This document shows, piece after piece, positions 27,632 through 37,983 of a DNA stretch of 64,000 bases. Under the pieces are notes generated by a model. The model saw nothing but the letters and a program-made list of their open reading frames with translations, had not been told where the DNA came from and ran no database searches. Position numbers and translations under genes: made by a program. Positions within the stretch are counted from its first letter, which is position 1, and every line of letters begins with the position of its first letter. The stretch comes from Proales similis (Eukaryota > Rotifera > Eurotatoria > Ploima > Proalidae): contig JAGVRJ010000015.1 of NCBI GenBank assembly GCA_019059635.1, forward strand, positions 620,001 to 684,000, written 5' to 3'.

Positions 27632-28300
27632 CGCAGCGGTGTTGATTGCGGTGTCTAGCTAACGAAAAGAATTTTTAAGTTCTTGGTCACATTAGCCCTC
27701 TTGGCTCTTATTTATAGCAATGGATGAGACTCAAGTGAATGAAAGTAAAATCCGAATGCTTCATGCATCTCGCTAAATTATGCTAATGAGCCGATTGCAA
27801 CCGCAGAGATAGAGAGAGGCCCAGGCTCATGGTAAAGAGCAAGAGCAATGACGGCCTTTATAAGCACGGTGGTAATTACCGTTTAGATTTTGTTGTTGTG
27901 AAATTACACAGCGCATAAACGTGCTTCGATTTGATTGCCACCTTTTGTCCCATTCTGACTGTGGTTTCTCGGTTTACTTTGATTCTGGTTGCTTTTTATT
28001 TAAATCAGAAAAAATTGACGCCAAGGATTAACGTCGTGTGTTGTCTATGTAGGAAATCGATTGGAGGATATTTGATTCAAAATGTGAATTAAATCGATAA
28101 AAATCGAATAAAAAAACAAAATGCCGTGAAATAATAAACAGTAATTGGAGATAGACCCGCTATCAGGTTGAATAAAATATGCTTGAAACGACGAGACGGT
28201 TTGACAGCAAGAATTGAGAATTCTGCTTAAAGAAGATTGAGCCTTCCAGATTCTGATTTTGCTTTTGTTGACTAGATCGATTTTAACTAATCAGGGCGAA
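27632..28300. other. Shared divergent promoter region, NFX1 and TRPC
   Basis: Nearly 670 nt between two head-to-head genes. It must serve both promoters. No TATA box in a convincing position, no repeat and no extra exon were seen. Confidence 0.55.
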
Positions 28301-31300
28301 ATGAAGCGATCTTCGCGTAGTCAAACTCGACGTTCGACTGGCATGTCGGAGTCAAGTACATTGTCGCAGGCGGTAAGTTCATGCCCGAAACAAGTCTAGA
28401 CCGAGCAACGTGAACCACATGAATCTGAAAATTTAAAGCAAGAGATTACCGAACGGTTCATCGAGGCGTGTGAGGACGGAAATCTGGCCACAGTGAAGAA
28501 AATAGTCGAGGAGACCAAAGAATTCAACATTGAAGTCACCGACAACCTTGGCCGAACCGGGCTGCGGCTTGCGGTCGAAAACGAAAATCTCGAGGTTTAA
28601 TGGTCGTTCATTCGATTGGATCGGTTTAAACTCAAAAATTGAAGGTTGTGCAATTCCTACTGGACAAATCGGACAGTCAAAAAATCCGTGATGCTCTCTT
28701 GATGGCCATATTTATGGGCCATACCACAATCGCCGAGGCAATACTCAAGCATCCCAAGTACAAGGTCTTGAACGACAAGAAGATCATGGACGGAAACTCA
28801 GACTCGTTTTGGCAAACGCCCAGCTCGGATGACGCTCAGTTCTCACCGGATATCACGCCGGTGATGCTGGCCGCTCAGTACAATCGCACAGCCATCCTCC
28901 AAATGCTTCTACTCAACGGCGATCGAATTCTCAAGCCTCACGATTTTAATTGTAAATGCGTCGAATGCCAGAACAAGTTCAAGTTCGACTCGCTTCGGCA
29001 CGCTCAGTCGCGTCTGAACGCGTACAAAGGTCTCGCAAGTGAATCGTATGTCTCTTTGGCCAGCGTCGACCCGATTCTCACTGCTTTCGAGCTTGGACAC
29101 GAGCTGGGCCTTTTGGCCGAGAAGGAAAAGTACTTCAAGGTTAGAAATCTCCTCTTATTCAGCTGCAAGTCGTGCATCGCATTTTCTCAACCCTCTCGTA
29201 TGCAGCACGAGTATCTTCAGCTCAAAGAAGCTCTAGGCGAATACTCTGTCAAGCTGTTGAACTTCGTTCGAGGACGGGACGAGCTTGATATTGTATTGAA
29301 CAAGTGCGGCAAAGAGCTGGAGGAAAAGTACGAGCCGCTTGCACGCCTCGATCTGGCCATCAAATACAAAGAGAAACCGGTAGGCTCAGTTCGCGCGGCC
29401 ATTTGTTCATGTCTCGACTAACAAGCCAAACATTTGCTTGTGTGAAACAAGTTCGTGGCCCACTCGAACTGTCAGCAAAAGCTCGACGAGATCTGGTTCA
29501 CTGGAATCAGGAAAATCTCCAAAATGAACCCGCTCGTCATTGTTGTTCTCATCCTGCTCCATCTATTGCTGATTCCGGTTTGCTCGCTGATCTATATCCT
29601 GCTGCCATTTTCAAAGGTAAACATTCAAATCAAACTGCGTTGCTTGTTTTGATCGCATTTTGCTGCCTCAGATTCACAAAGTGGTCAACCAGCCTTGTCT
29701 CAAGTTCATCTCTCACTTGGCCTCTTACTTGGCGTTTGTGAGCGTGGTCATACTAAATTACCTGCAGCACATAAACGAGACCCGGTACCTTTCGGAGCGC
29801 TTCTCGCACGTCTATCCGAATAGGAGCCATCTGCTGGTCGAGTACTCAGAGCATGAGGGCTTTGAATACCACATTAACATGACGGACTTTTACTTTCGTC
29901 AATCAGAACCGCGCAATCTCGAAATTGTGATCACAATCATGGTGATTGGTAAATTGACTTCTCAACTCGCTGCTGTGATCCTTTCTAACTTACTACTCGT
30001 TAACAGGACAGATTTGGGAGATTGTTTCAACCACGTTTGAGATGGGCCTTGTTGAGTTTTTCTACTCGGCCAACAGCATCGTCAAGTTCACAATGAACCT
30101 GTTTTTCCTGGTCGCTCTTTGCCTACGATACTCGGCAATGATAACTGTGGCCAGCTGCAAAAGCATAATCGAGACCGACGAATTTTGGGAAAAAGTCGAG
30201 CATTTGACGCATAACAACACTCAAGATCAAACTGAAGTGTTCAAGACATTCTACTGGCTCAATGCAGGTAAGCGGCCCATTCGAGTGCTTCGATCAATTC
30301 TGTTTTTGATAATCTTGCTCGACTAGATCGGTTCTATTGGCAGCAGCTGGACCCAGTCAGCATCAGTGAAGACATGCTCGCCATCGGCACTCTTCTCAGT
30401 TTGGCATTGCTCTGCTTTTACCTGCCTGCCAACCAGCAGCTGGGACCCCTTCAGATTACTCTGGGCAAAATGATAAATGTAAACTCGAACGAATCAGACC
30501 GAGCATTTGGGCGAATTTTCAAACACTCGATTCAAGGACATTCTCAAATTCCTCTGCATATTTCTGATCATGTTCATCTCGTTTGTGTTCGGCCTCAACT
30601 CACTCTACTGGTACTACAGGCGCGAGATAAGGAATCAGTTTGAGATCGAGCCACACTACGAAGGTCACAACCATCACGAGCAGATCGAATTGCACGCCGA
30701 AGAAGCATTCGGAACGTAAGTACTCCAGCCGCTCTGTTCTGAGCCGAGCCGAAAATTTCTACAAAAAAAAGGTTCGGACGCGCCTTCATGACGCTTTTCT
30801 TTGCGCTTTATACAATCGGCGACTCGACTGATCCGCTCGTCGAGCCCTACGAAGCAAGTCTGACTCAGTCGATTGGATATCTTCTCTTTGGAATGTTTCA
30901 CGTGGCCAACATAACAATAATGATAAACATGCTGATTGCGATGATGACCAAGTCATTTGAGGAGACGATCGTAAGTCAATAATTGCCCAATCGAGCTTGA
31001 AGAGTGGTCCAAATGGGACTAATTGCTTCATTTGGATGACATAGCGTCACTCAGACACCGAGTGGAAGTTCGCCCGCTCCAAGCTCTATTTGGAGTATAT
31101 CAAGAATGGAGCCAACATGCCAGTACCGTTCAACATAATACCACAGCCGTACAAGATATTCGCCAATCTGAGGAAACTGATCAAGAAGAGCAAAGACTCG
31201 ATCGAGCCCGAACTTGCCGACCAGATGGGGGCCGATTTTTTCAAAGGCGAAAACCGCGCAGCAAATTCTTTCAGCAAAAAAAGTCTGGTAAGTAGAAAAG

Positions 31301-31981
31301 GCGATTTGGCAAGTCTAGCGCAGTTTGACGTTTAATAGAGCGGTGATTTCAATCATTCGGCTGATGGCGTGAATGGCAACGAAACGCAAGGCTTGACTTA
31401 CAAGGTGAATTCGATCGGAAGAAAGAGTTTTGAGTCAATTTAAAACTTGTTCGATTCAGACGGTGGCAGAGCGAATCGTGAAACGCTATCTCATGCATAT
31501 GCAGGGCGAGAGCGAAGAATCAAAAGAGAACATCGTAAGCGACCTCAAGACTGAGCTTAACCAGTCTCGCATGGACAATGAGGCCGAGATGCGCTTGTTT
31601 TCGTCGGCCATGCGCAACAAAATAGCAAACTACAGAAAGTCACTGACAGGCGCCAGCAGACATCTCTCAAAGCTGTTCAGAGGAGAAGCTCAAGAAGTTG
31701 AGGCAACCATTCAGATGCTGGACAAGCTCAAGGCCGAAATAGTACAAAAGACAGTCGAGACGAGCGGGGAAAATCTCGAGCAGATGAGGGCCACCGCAGA
31801 TAAGAATCAGTCCTCTTCAAATGCGGACGCCTATGCCAAGGGTTCGCAGAATAGATTTTTAAAGAATAACTGGGATACACCCGACCAGAACGCAGCAGTG
31901 TTTTTTTCTCTCGAGACCTCTCTCAGCTGTATGGGCAACCCGCAGCTCAGCCGAATCGAAGAGGAATCGGTCAATGAGTAG
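28301..31981 (+). CDS. TRPC-type cation channel
   Basis: Thirteen exons with agreeing phases: 28301-28372, 28439-28594, 28645-29139, 29206-29379, 29452-29616, 29672-29948, 30007-30267, 30327-30478, 30537-30715, 30772-30970, 31045-31287, 31339-31404 and 31460-31981, giving 986 residues. The N-terminus has ankyrin repeats and the TRP_2 region (CNCKCVECQNKF-like, residues about 170-200). Six membrane helices follow. After S6 (MINMLIAMMTKSFEETI) comes the TRP box EWKFARSKL and the downstream MPVPFNIIPQP segment, both hallmarks of TRPC. A helical, Lys-rich C-terminus with AERIVKRYLMH follows. TRPC channels pass Na+ and Ca2+ downstream of phospholipase C. The pore is unusual: LFFALYTIGDSTD replaces the typical LFWxxFGL. 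Intron 3 (29140-29205) is 66 nt and open in frame, so retention would add 22 residues. Confidence 0.92.
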
Positions 31982-32589
31982 AATGGTTGCTAATGGTTTT
32001 TGCTCGTCGAGGTAACTTTCTTAATTAAACAGCTCTTTTGAGTTGAGGCCACATACTTTGCAATCAACAGGCATTCGATAAGTCGACTCCAGACTTCTGG
32101 CCAATCCAGGACATGATATCGACTTTCCATTTGAATAAATCTTTTTTTTTATTAGAATATCAAACTGATCAGCTTGGTTCGCAATAAAATTTGAATTTCG
32201 CATTGGAAACCGGTTGTTTCCTTGGCTGCTTTTTTTCGCACTAACGAGTTGACAGCATAATTGAAATGGTTTAACTTACAGGAAGACGAGAACCTTGAAA
32301 ACTAACTTTGCTGCTCTCGATTAGACCTCGTTTTCGCTCGTTTTTAATAACTGATTCTGCCAAGAGTTTTATTGGCGTCGGCAATAAAACGGCAAAAGAC
32401 GCGATCAAATGTAAAAGTAAAAGAGCTATCCAAGGAAATCCTGCCAAAACGCGAAAATATGAAGAAATAGTATGACGGTAATTAAGTAACTTTATTAGAG
32501 AATTTATTGATCACCTCTGGGTATAAAGTCGGCAACTCGATATTCTCATTTGAATATTCTTTCTTCAATAAAAGCACGCTCGAGTTAAA
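31982..32589. other. Intergenic between TRPC and PAN/WD40 copy 3
   Basis: AT-rich. It holds the TRPC 3' UTR and the promoter of copy 3. The flank shared by copies 1 and 2 is not recognisable here. No gene seen. Confidence 0.55.
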
Positions 32590-33821
32590 ATGATTATCTG
32601 TAAAGCAGGACTTGTTTTTTCGTTCCTATATGCTGCTGGTAAGACAAGTTGATGAGAATGGTTTACAAAAAAAGAGTTTTCATTTTAATTAATCTAGCAC
32701 TGGCCATTCAAATAACTGAGCAAACTTTCGAGAGGAAGACCCTCACAAGCCACTCGATTGACTTGAGCAACAACTCATCCATTAGATCGATTCCCTTCAG
32801 GACCCAGCAGAGTTGCCAGGCAGAATGTGCCAAGACCAGCGAATGTTCATTCACGTTCCAGCAGCAAGGCCAGTGTTTACTTATGCGACCGAACACTGCC
32901 AAGTGGTCTCAGGTTGGAGAGCCGATCGAGGTCAGAAGGCGAAAAGGCGAGATAATGGTCTCGCATGTCTACGACCCAGACGTACCGAGTCTATTTTGCA
33001 CCACTTATTTGGGCAACAGTCTGATGGCTTCGGCTGGTACCGAAATCTCCATCTGGAACACCACTTCTCACCGCCTTCTTCGCAAGTGGGATGCCAACTG
33101 TGGAAAAATACTGGCAATGATTGGTCTTAGCAGTCAGCATTTGGTCACAATAGGAGAAACTGGACATTACCAAGTGTGGAACTATCTAACTAAGGTAATC
33201 TTCCAATCCTGGTACGTCGGAATTACCCTTTCGGAGGGGTTCAGTCTGTGGCGTTTGTCGGATACTGAGTTTCTCGGAGGATACATTGACTCATTTCGAC
33301 GATGGAGTAGAAATGGAGCCCAACAGGGTTCAACAATCAGTCTTTCTTCTACTGGTTATAGATTACGTGGAATGGCGCTTGTAAGCGGTCATATTGTGGT
33401 CACAGCCCCAGATGCCTATGGAAGTGATGTGATTGACCTTAACACAAGGACTATTCTTGCGACCAAGAGTTTTAGTACACAGGTTAGGGCCATTGCTGTG
33501 ATTGATAACCAAACGGTCGTCACAGGAGGAAATACTGGTGTAATAACAGCCTGGAACGTGTTTACAAGGAACGATTTGTACTCATTTGAGATGGACTCTT
33601 TTGGAAGTTATCCTCCGAACTCAATCTGGTCGCTTGAACTTCTTCAAGATGGCAGCATTGTTGCTGGATGCGGTGACGGGCGCATGATCAAGTACAATCC
33701 CAGAAATGGTGACAAGTTTACTATGAAAGTTCACACGGGGTGGATACCTAGAATGGCAGTTCTGCCCGACGGACGTCTAGTGACGGCTTCGAGTGATGGT
33801 CAACTTTTGGAATGGAGCTGA
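32590..33821 (+). CDS. Secreted PAN/apple domain + WD40 propeller protein, copy 3
   Basis: Exons 32590-32638 and 32698-33821, with a 59-nt intron in phase 1, give 390 residues. Exon 1 (MIICKAGLVFSFLYAA) is a signal peptide unrelated in sequence to that of copies 1 and 2, although the intron sits at the same place and phase. From ALAIQITEQTFERK onward the protein follows the family: PAN-like Cys pattern, then WD-like blades (EISIWNTT, YQVWNYLT, FRRWSRNG, ITAWNVFT, MIKYNPRN, LLEWS). The middle is closest to copy 2 and the last blades closest to copy 1. An alternative start at 32652, reading through the intron, would also give a hydrophobic N-terminus, so the two-exon model is preferred by analogy rather than proven. 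Confidence 0.82.
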
Positions 33822-34016
33822 GCGACGTTTTCAGCTAAATAATTTATCAATTTTTTATTTATTCACGTTTATTCACGTACTGTCCATGTACTCGAAATAA
33901 AGCAAGAGGGAAAATAAATTACTCGAAGAATGAACACAAGACAAAGCTGGTTAGATCGAACTTTTAAAACTTTCGGTCAAGTAACGTTTCGCTCTGTCGC
34001 TGAGCCTATTTCATAT

Positions 34017-37000
34017 TCACAGAGCTGATTGGCGTTGATCAGTACGGGAAGGCTGCTTTGAGCTCGATTCGCCCTCTGACTCGTTTGGGGGTAGACCTCT
34101 CTTTTTCGCAGTGCTCTTGTTCGGATTTGCGATTGGGTTGCTGGTTCCCAACACTTTGCCTATTTGCTTGAAAGCAACAAGCCTCAGCGCGTGCTTTTAT
34201 TTTCGTTTAAGTTTGAGTTTAAGGGCCATTGACGAGGATGGGGAGCATGGACCCACCTGAGCACTGGAAGTCAGAATGTCGCGCTCTTGGTTAGAAAGGC
34301 AGTCCGAGGCGTCTGTGGGCTCTTTTTCGCATGGATCTAGAAGACCGGGTCCGTCTAGGAAGTTTTTGATTAGAAAGGGTCTGAAATGAATAGGAGACAA
34401 GCAGCTACCACCTGGTAGTAAAATTCCACTGCTCAGGACTTCTAAAACTCGCCTAAGAGCTTCGCCTGGCGGCAGCTGCATAGTTGAGCTGCTTAAACTT
34501 TTTTCGACCAAAAGCTCAAGCGCCTATTCTCTAACGTGTCAGTTCTCTTGTGCGGCTTGAGCTCTCTGCCCGCTCACTTACCCATTGAGAAAGAGGCTGC
34601 CATGCAGGATTCCTAAGAGACAGGTCGCGCAATATTCTAATAATTGCTGTACAGTTTTGTGTGTTGGCCGCTTTTCCCTTTGATTTTAAAACAAGCTTAG
34701 AAGAGAAAAGTGGACAAGAGAAAGATGGACTGCGCATTACCTGAAACCATTTGGCGTGTCTAAGTTCGGCCAACAATCGCAAGCACTTTTGACGGTCAAG
34801 TTGTCCTGCTGCTTTGCCGATTTAGGGTCTCGATTGAGTTGAAAGATGGCAAAAAAAAACACTCACCTTGAGTGGCGCTGGCTTGCTGTTCACGCACGAG
34901 CGGCGAAGTCAGCATTACTTTACAGGTGATTAAAGGAGGCTGAAGTTCACTGGTGTTCACTTTCACGACCATGATCGCTTCGGCTTCTTTGTCCAAAAGT
35001 ATCGAATAGGTCGCTTTGCCGGCGATTTGCTCGAGTTTTTGCACCAATATCTCGTGAACTTGCTCGAGCAGCTGCATAGTGGGTATTGGAGTGCAGATGG
35101 CAACCAGCTGCACATCGGTGTCCCCTTGAAGCAAAAGGCCTTTGGCCAACAGACCGATTCTCAATACGCCTTTCAGAACTCTTCCTGATTCGTCTCTAGC
35201 CTTGCCCAGGTTTTTATTATTCCTGTATTCGTTCGCTTGTTCAATCGTTTGTTTTTTCGAAAAGTGAATAAAGTAAGATTACGTTTCTTGGTGATTAGAC
35301 GCTTCGACCGTTTCGGGTTCTTTTTTGAGCATCTCCTGGTTCGCTTGACTTTGTTTCGGATGGCTGAGTGATTGACAAAGAATTTTCACAAACTCGCGCT
35401 TGAACTTACTTTTCGGCAATTTGGTCTGAAACAAGCTTGAGCGCCCTCTCTACGTTGGAGACCACTTCCTGGATGGCGTTTATCTTTTCAAATTGAGCCT
35501 TGAAAAGCGTAATTTAGAAAAGATGAGCGTTCATTACTTCTTCTTGTGATGGACAGATTGAGTTTAGTTTGGCGGTTATGTGGCGGTCGTCGTATGATTC
35601 GCTGTGTCGCGTTTGACTGAATCCAGAATGTGATGCAGGCGGATGCGTGCTGGGCATGCTTGGTGAAAAGGACCGGATTGGCTGTGACATGAGTTGTTCG
35701 AGTGTGGTCGGCTGACTGGGAACTGAGGCCTCGATTAGCGCCGCACTCATTAACGGCTTGATGCCGTTGCATGCTACATTCGACGTCCATTTGCTATTGA
35801 CTAATTCTTCGCCCATCAGCTCGTTCTGCTTTGTCTTGGCGTTCACTTTTGATTCTATTCGAAGACTCGGATCGACTTTTTTCTAACCGGAATGATGTTT
35901 ACTTTATCAGATAAACGGTGACTATGATGATGGTCAAAGAGAGTACCTTGTAAGCAAGTCGGTGACGGCGTCCTTTGGTGTGCATGTCCTTGGCGTTCGG
36001 ATCATTGAACGAACAGTCGCACAACTTGCAATAGAATGAGATTATTTTCCCATCGACTCGAGTCTCGATGTACTCGCGTCCGATCGGCTCGGCAGTAGAA
36101 GCTTGTTCAGAACCCGGACTAGTGATCAGCTCGGCTTCGTTCAAAGCGGCAACATCGACTGTCCCTTCCTTGAACGAATCGTTTGTCTGGGCCGGATTTG
36201 CCATTGGCTGCCCAGGGACCGTGGTCTCGACTTCGGTCGAGTTCTCAAGGTCGGCTTGCTGCGTGGGCTTAGATGTAATTGGCGCGAGCATGTCTTGAGG
36301 GATCGGCTTGCCCAGTTTCTGATGCAACCGCAGTGTTTTTTGGTGTTTTATGCCTCGCAGATGGGCGAGGTAGGCATCTCGGCCGGTACACGAGACGTCG
36401 CAGAGTTCGCATCTAACCATGCTCGCATTCTTCTGCTTTGCATTCTGGTCGTCCTGTGGAGCCTTGACCAGCTCGGCTTGGGCGCCACTGTCTGCGTTTT
36501 CAACCTCACCGGCTGACTTGCACGCATGTGCTCGTTTTTTGTGCTTCTGTCCCTCCAGATGCTCTTTGTACGTCTGAGGTCCTGCGCAGCTCACTTTGCA
36601 TATTTCACAATAATGCAAGTTCTGTGTGCTGGTCGGTCGTCTGGCCTTGAAAGGGGCGTTCCTCCTCAAAGATTGGACTTTGCCAACTTGACTGGTTTTC
36701 AGCAACGGGTTTATAGCGCTGGCTTGAGCAACGGCGTTGGCAGCGGCGTATGCGTTTGCATCGAAGTTGGGCGGTCGTTGGTTTGCGAAAGGCGGGTAGA
36801 AGGGGTTTACTGGTGTGACGCTGGGCGTCGAATAGTCGTAGCGCTGGGCAGGCTGTGAAATGGACACTCCGTCGCTTCGGCTCGGAACCGGAGGGGCTTG
36901 AGAGCCAGTCGAGTCAGAAGGCACGTTGTTTTGGCTAGTTTTTGCCTCCTCACTAGTCTGGCCGGGCTGCTGCATGGCCTGATAAGCGGCCTGGTATGCG

Positions 37001-37138
37001 GCAGCTGCTTGGTACTGCTCGTAATTGTACGCATATCCATAATTGCTCCTTTTCAAAAGTCAATCGAACGCTTGGCAGTCGAGTTGGTGCTAATAGTTAC
37101 CCATATGTGGCAGCGTTCGGATAGCCGTAGTAGCTCAT
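34017..37138 (-). CDS. ZFR: ZFR / Zn72D family zinc-finger RNA-binding protein
   Basis: Eleven exons on the minus strand: 37138-37101, 37048-35947, 35882-35538, 35498-35410, 35363-35283, 35222-34867, 34811-34741, 34677-34582, 34523-34409, 34354-34257 and 34193-34017, giving 855 residues with all phases agreeing. It starts [13 protein letters not shown] with a Tyr/Ala/Gln-rich region. Three U1/jaz-type C2H2 fingers follow ([57 protein letters not shown]). After VDPSLRIE comes the DZF nucleotidyltransferase-like domain ([53 protein letters not shown]). ZFR binds double-stranded RNA and nuclear RNP partners and affects splicing and RNA editing. Its start lies about 850 nt from peroxidasin, head to head. 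Confidence 0.93.
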
Positions 37139-37983
37139 TTTGGCTGCTTGGTCACTGTGTGGAACTCTTCAGGTCCTGTTCTGAAAAATTAATGATTTCA
37201 GCAGTGCACGATCGCTGTCGCCACTCTTGCTCGGGTATACACTTTGAATAGCGTCGCCCTTTCTGTCCGGCCCGTAGTCATGTTATTAATGCAACCGATA
37301 AAGTGTCGCTTGAGATAGTCGGTGGCTTCATTTTCCGCTTGAATGAACGGAATCCTCCCTCGACCAAAAGGAAGCAATTTAATTAGAAAATAATCATCTG
37401 TCTGTATCCGATTGGTCGCGATCGGTCCGGTTCTATCACTTTTATTAGCGACATAGATAGAAAAGGAAAATGAAGCGAAAAGTCTGAATCGAGCCATTAC
37501 TGAAGTAGAAACACTTGACCGATTTTGGACTAGATCGCTTGGCTGCCAATCTTAATATTGCGAGCATCGATCATCCTACAATTTCCATTTCTCGTGAGGC
37601 TCAAGTCGAGCAATCTAAATTAGCCGCTACAATATATGATAATAAGTTCGGTAGCTGGCATTTGCATTTCGCATTAATTCTGAGCAACAAACATCGAATT
37701 GAGTTAAGCTGGCTGCAGTCGTCAGGCAGAGGCATCATTATCATCATTCTGCGTTAGTTAGCGGCAAAAGCAGGATCTAGGTTGACTCAAGAATTGGCCC
37801 AGTACAAGTCATCTCAGAGCATGAGCTGCATAGTGCAAACCAAAAACTTTTTAGCCTCGAACGAAAAGAAACTCGCATTTAATTTTAATTGCTTCTTGTT
37901 TAGACCGGAGCACGCTGAAGAAAAGGGGAACAAAGACAGGAGAATAGGACGAACAGAGTCGAAAGCAAATAAGCTGAGAAAAG
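37139..37983. other. Divergent region between ZFR and peroxidasin
   Basis: Should contain both promoters and leaders. No TATA box is convincing. One 99-codon minus-strand frame within it is listed separately. Confidence 0.5.
37198..37497 (-). CDS. Possible small basic protein, unassigned
   Basis: A 99-codon frame starting MARFRLFASFSFSIYVANKS and ending TRARVATAIVHC. The start is Arg- and Phe-rich, like a mitochondrial presequence, and the body (FGRGRIPFIQAENEATDYLK) has a protein-like composition. I recognise no family. It lies upstream of ZFR on the same strand and could equally be a chance frame in the ZFR leader. Confidence 0.25.
   Translation of the reverse strand: MARFRLFASFSFSIYVANKSDRTGPIATNRIQTDDYFLIKLLPFGRGRIPFIQAENEATDYLKRHFIGCINNMTTGRTERATLFKVYTRARVATAIVHC

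Noticed and set aside
32652-33821. Single-exon model of PAN/WD40 copy 3 starting at 32652
   Set aside because: Copies 1 and 2 have an intron at exactly this place. Reading 32639-32697 as an intron gives a cleaner signal peptide and the same phase.
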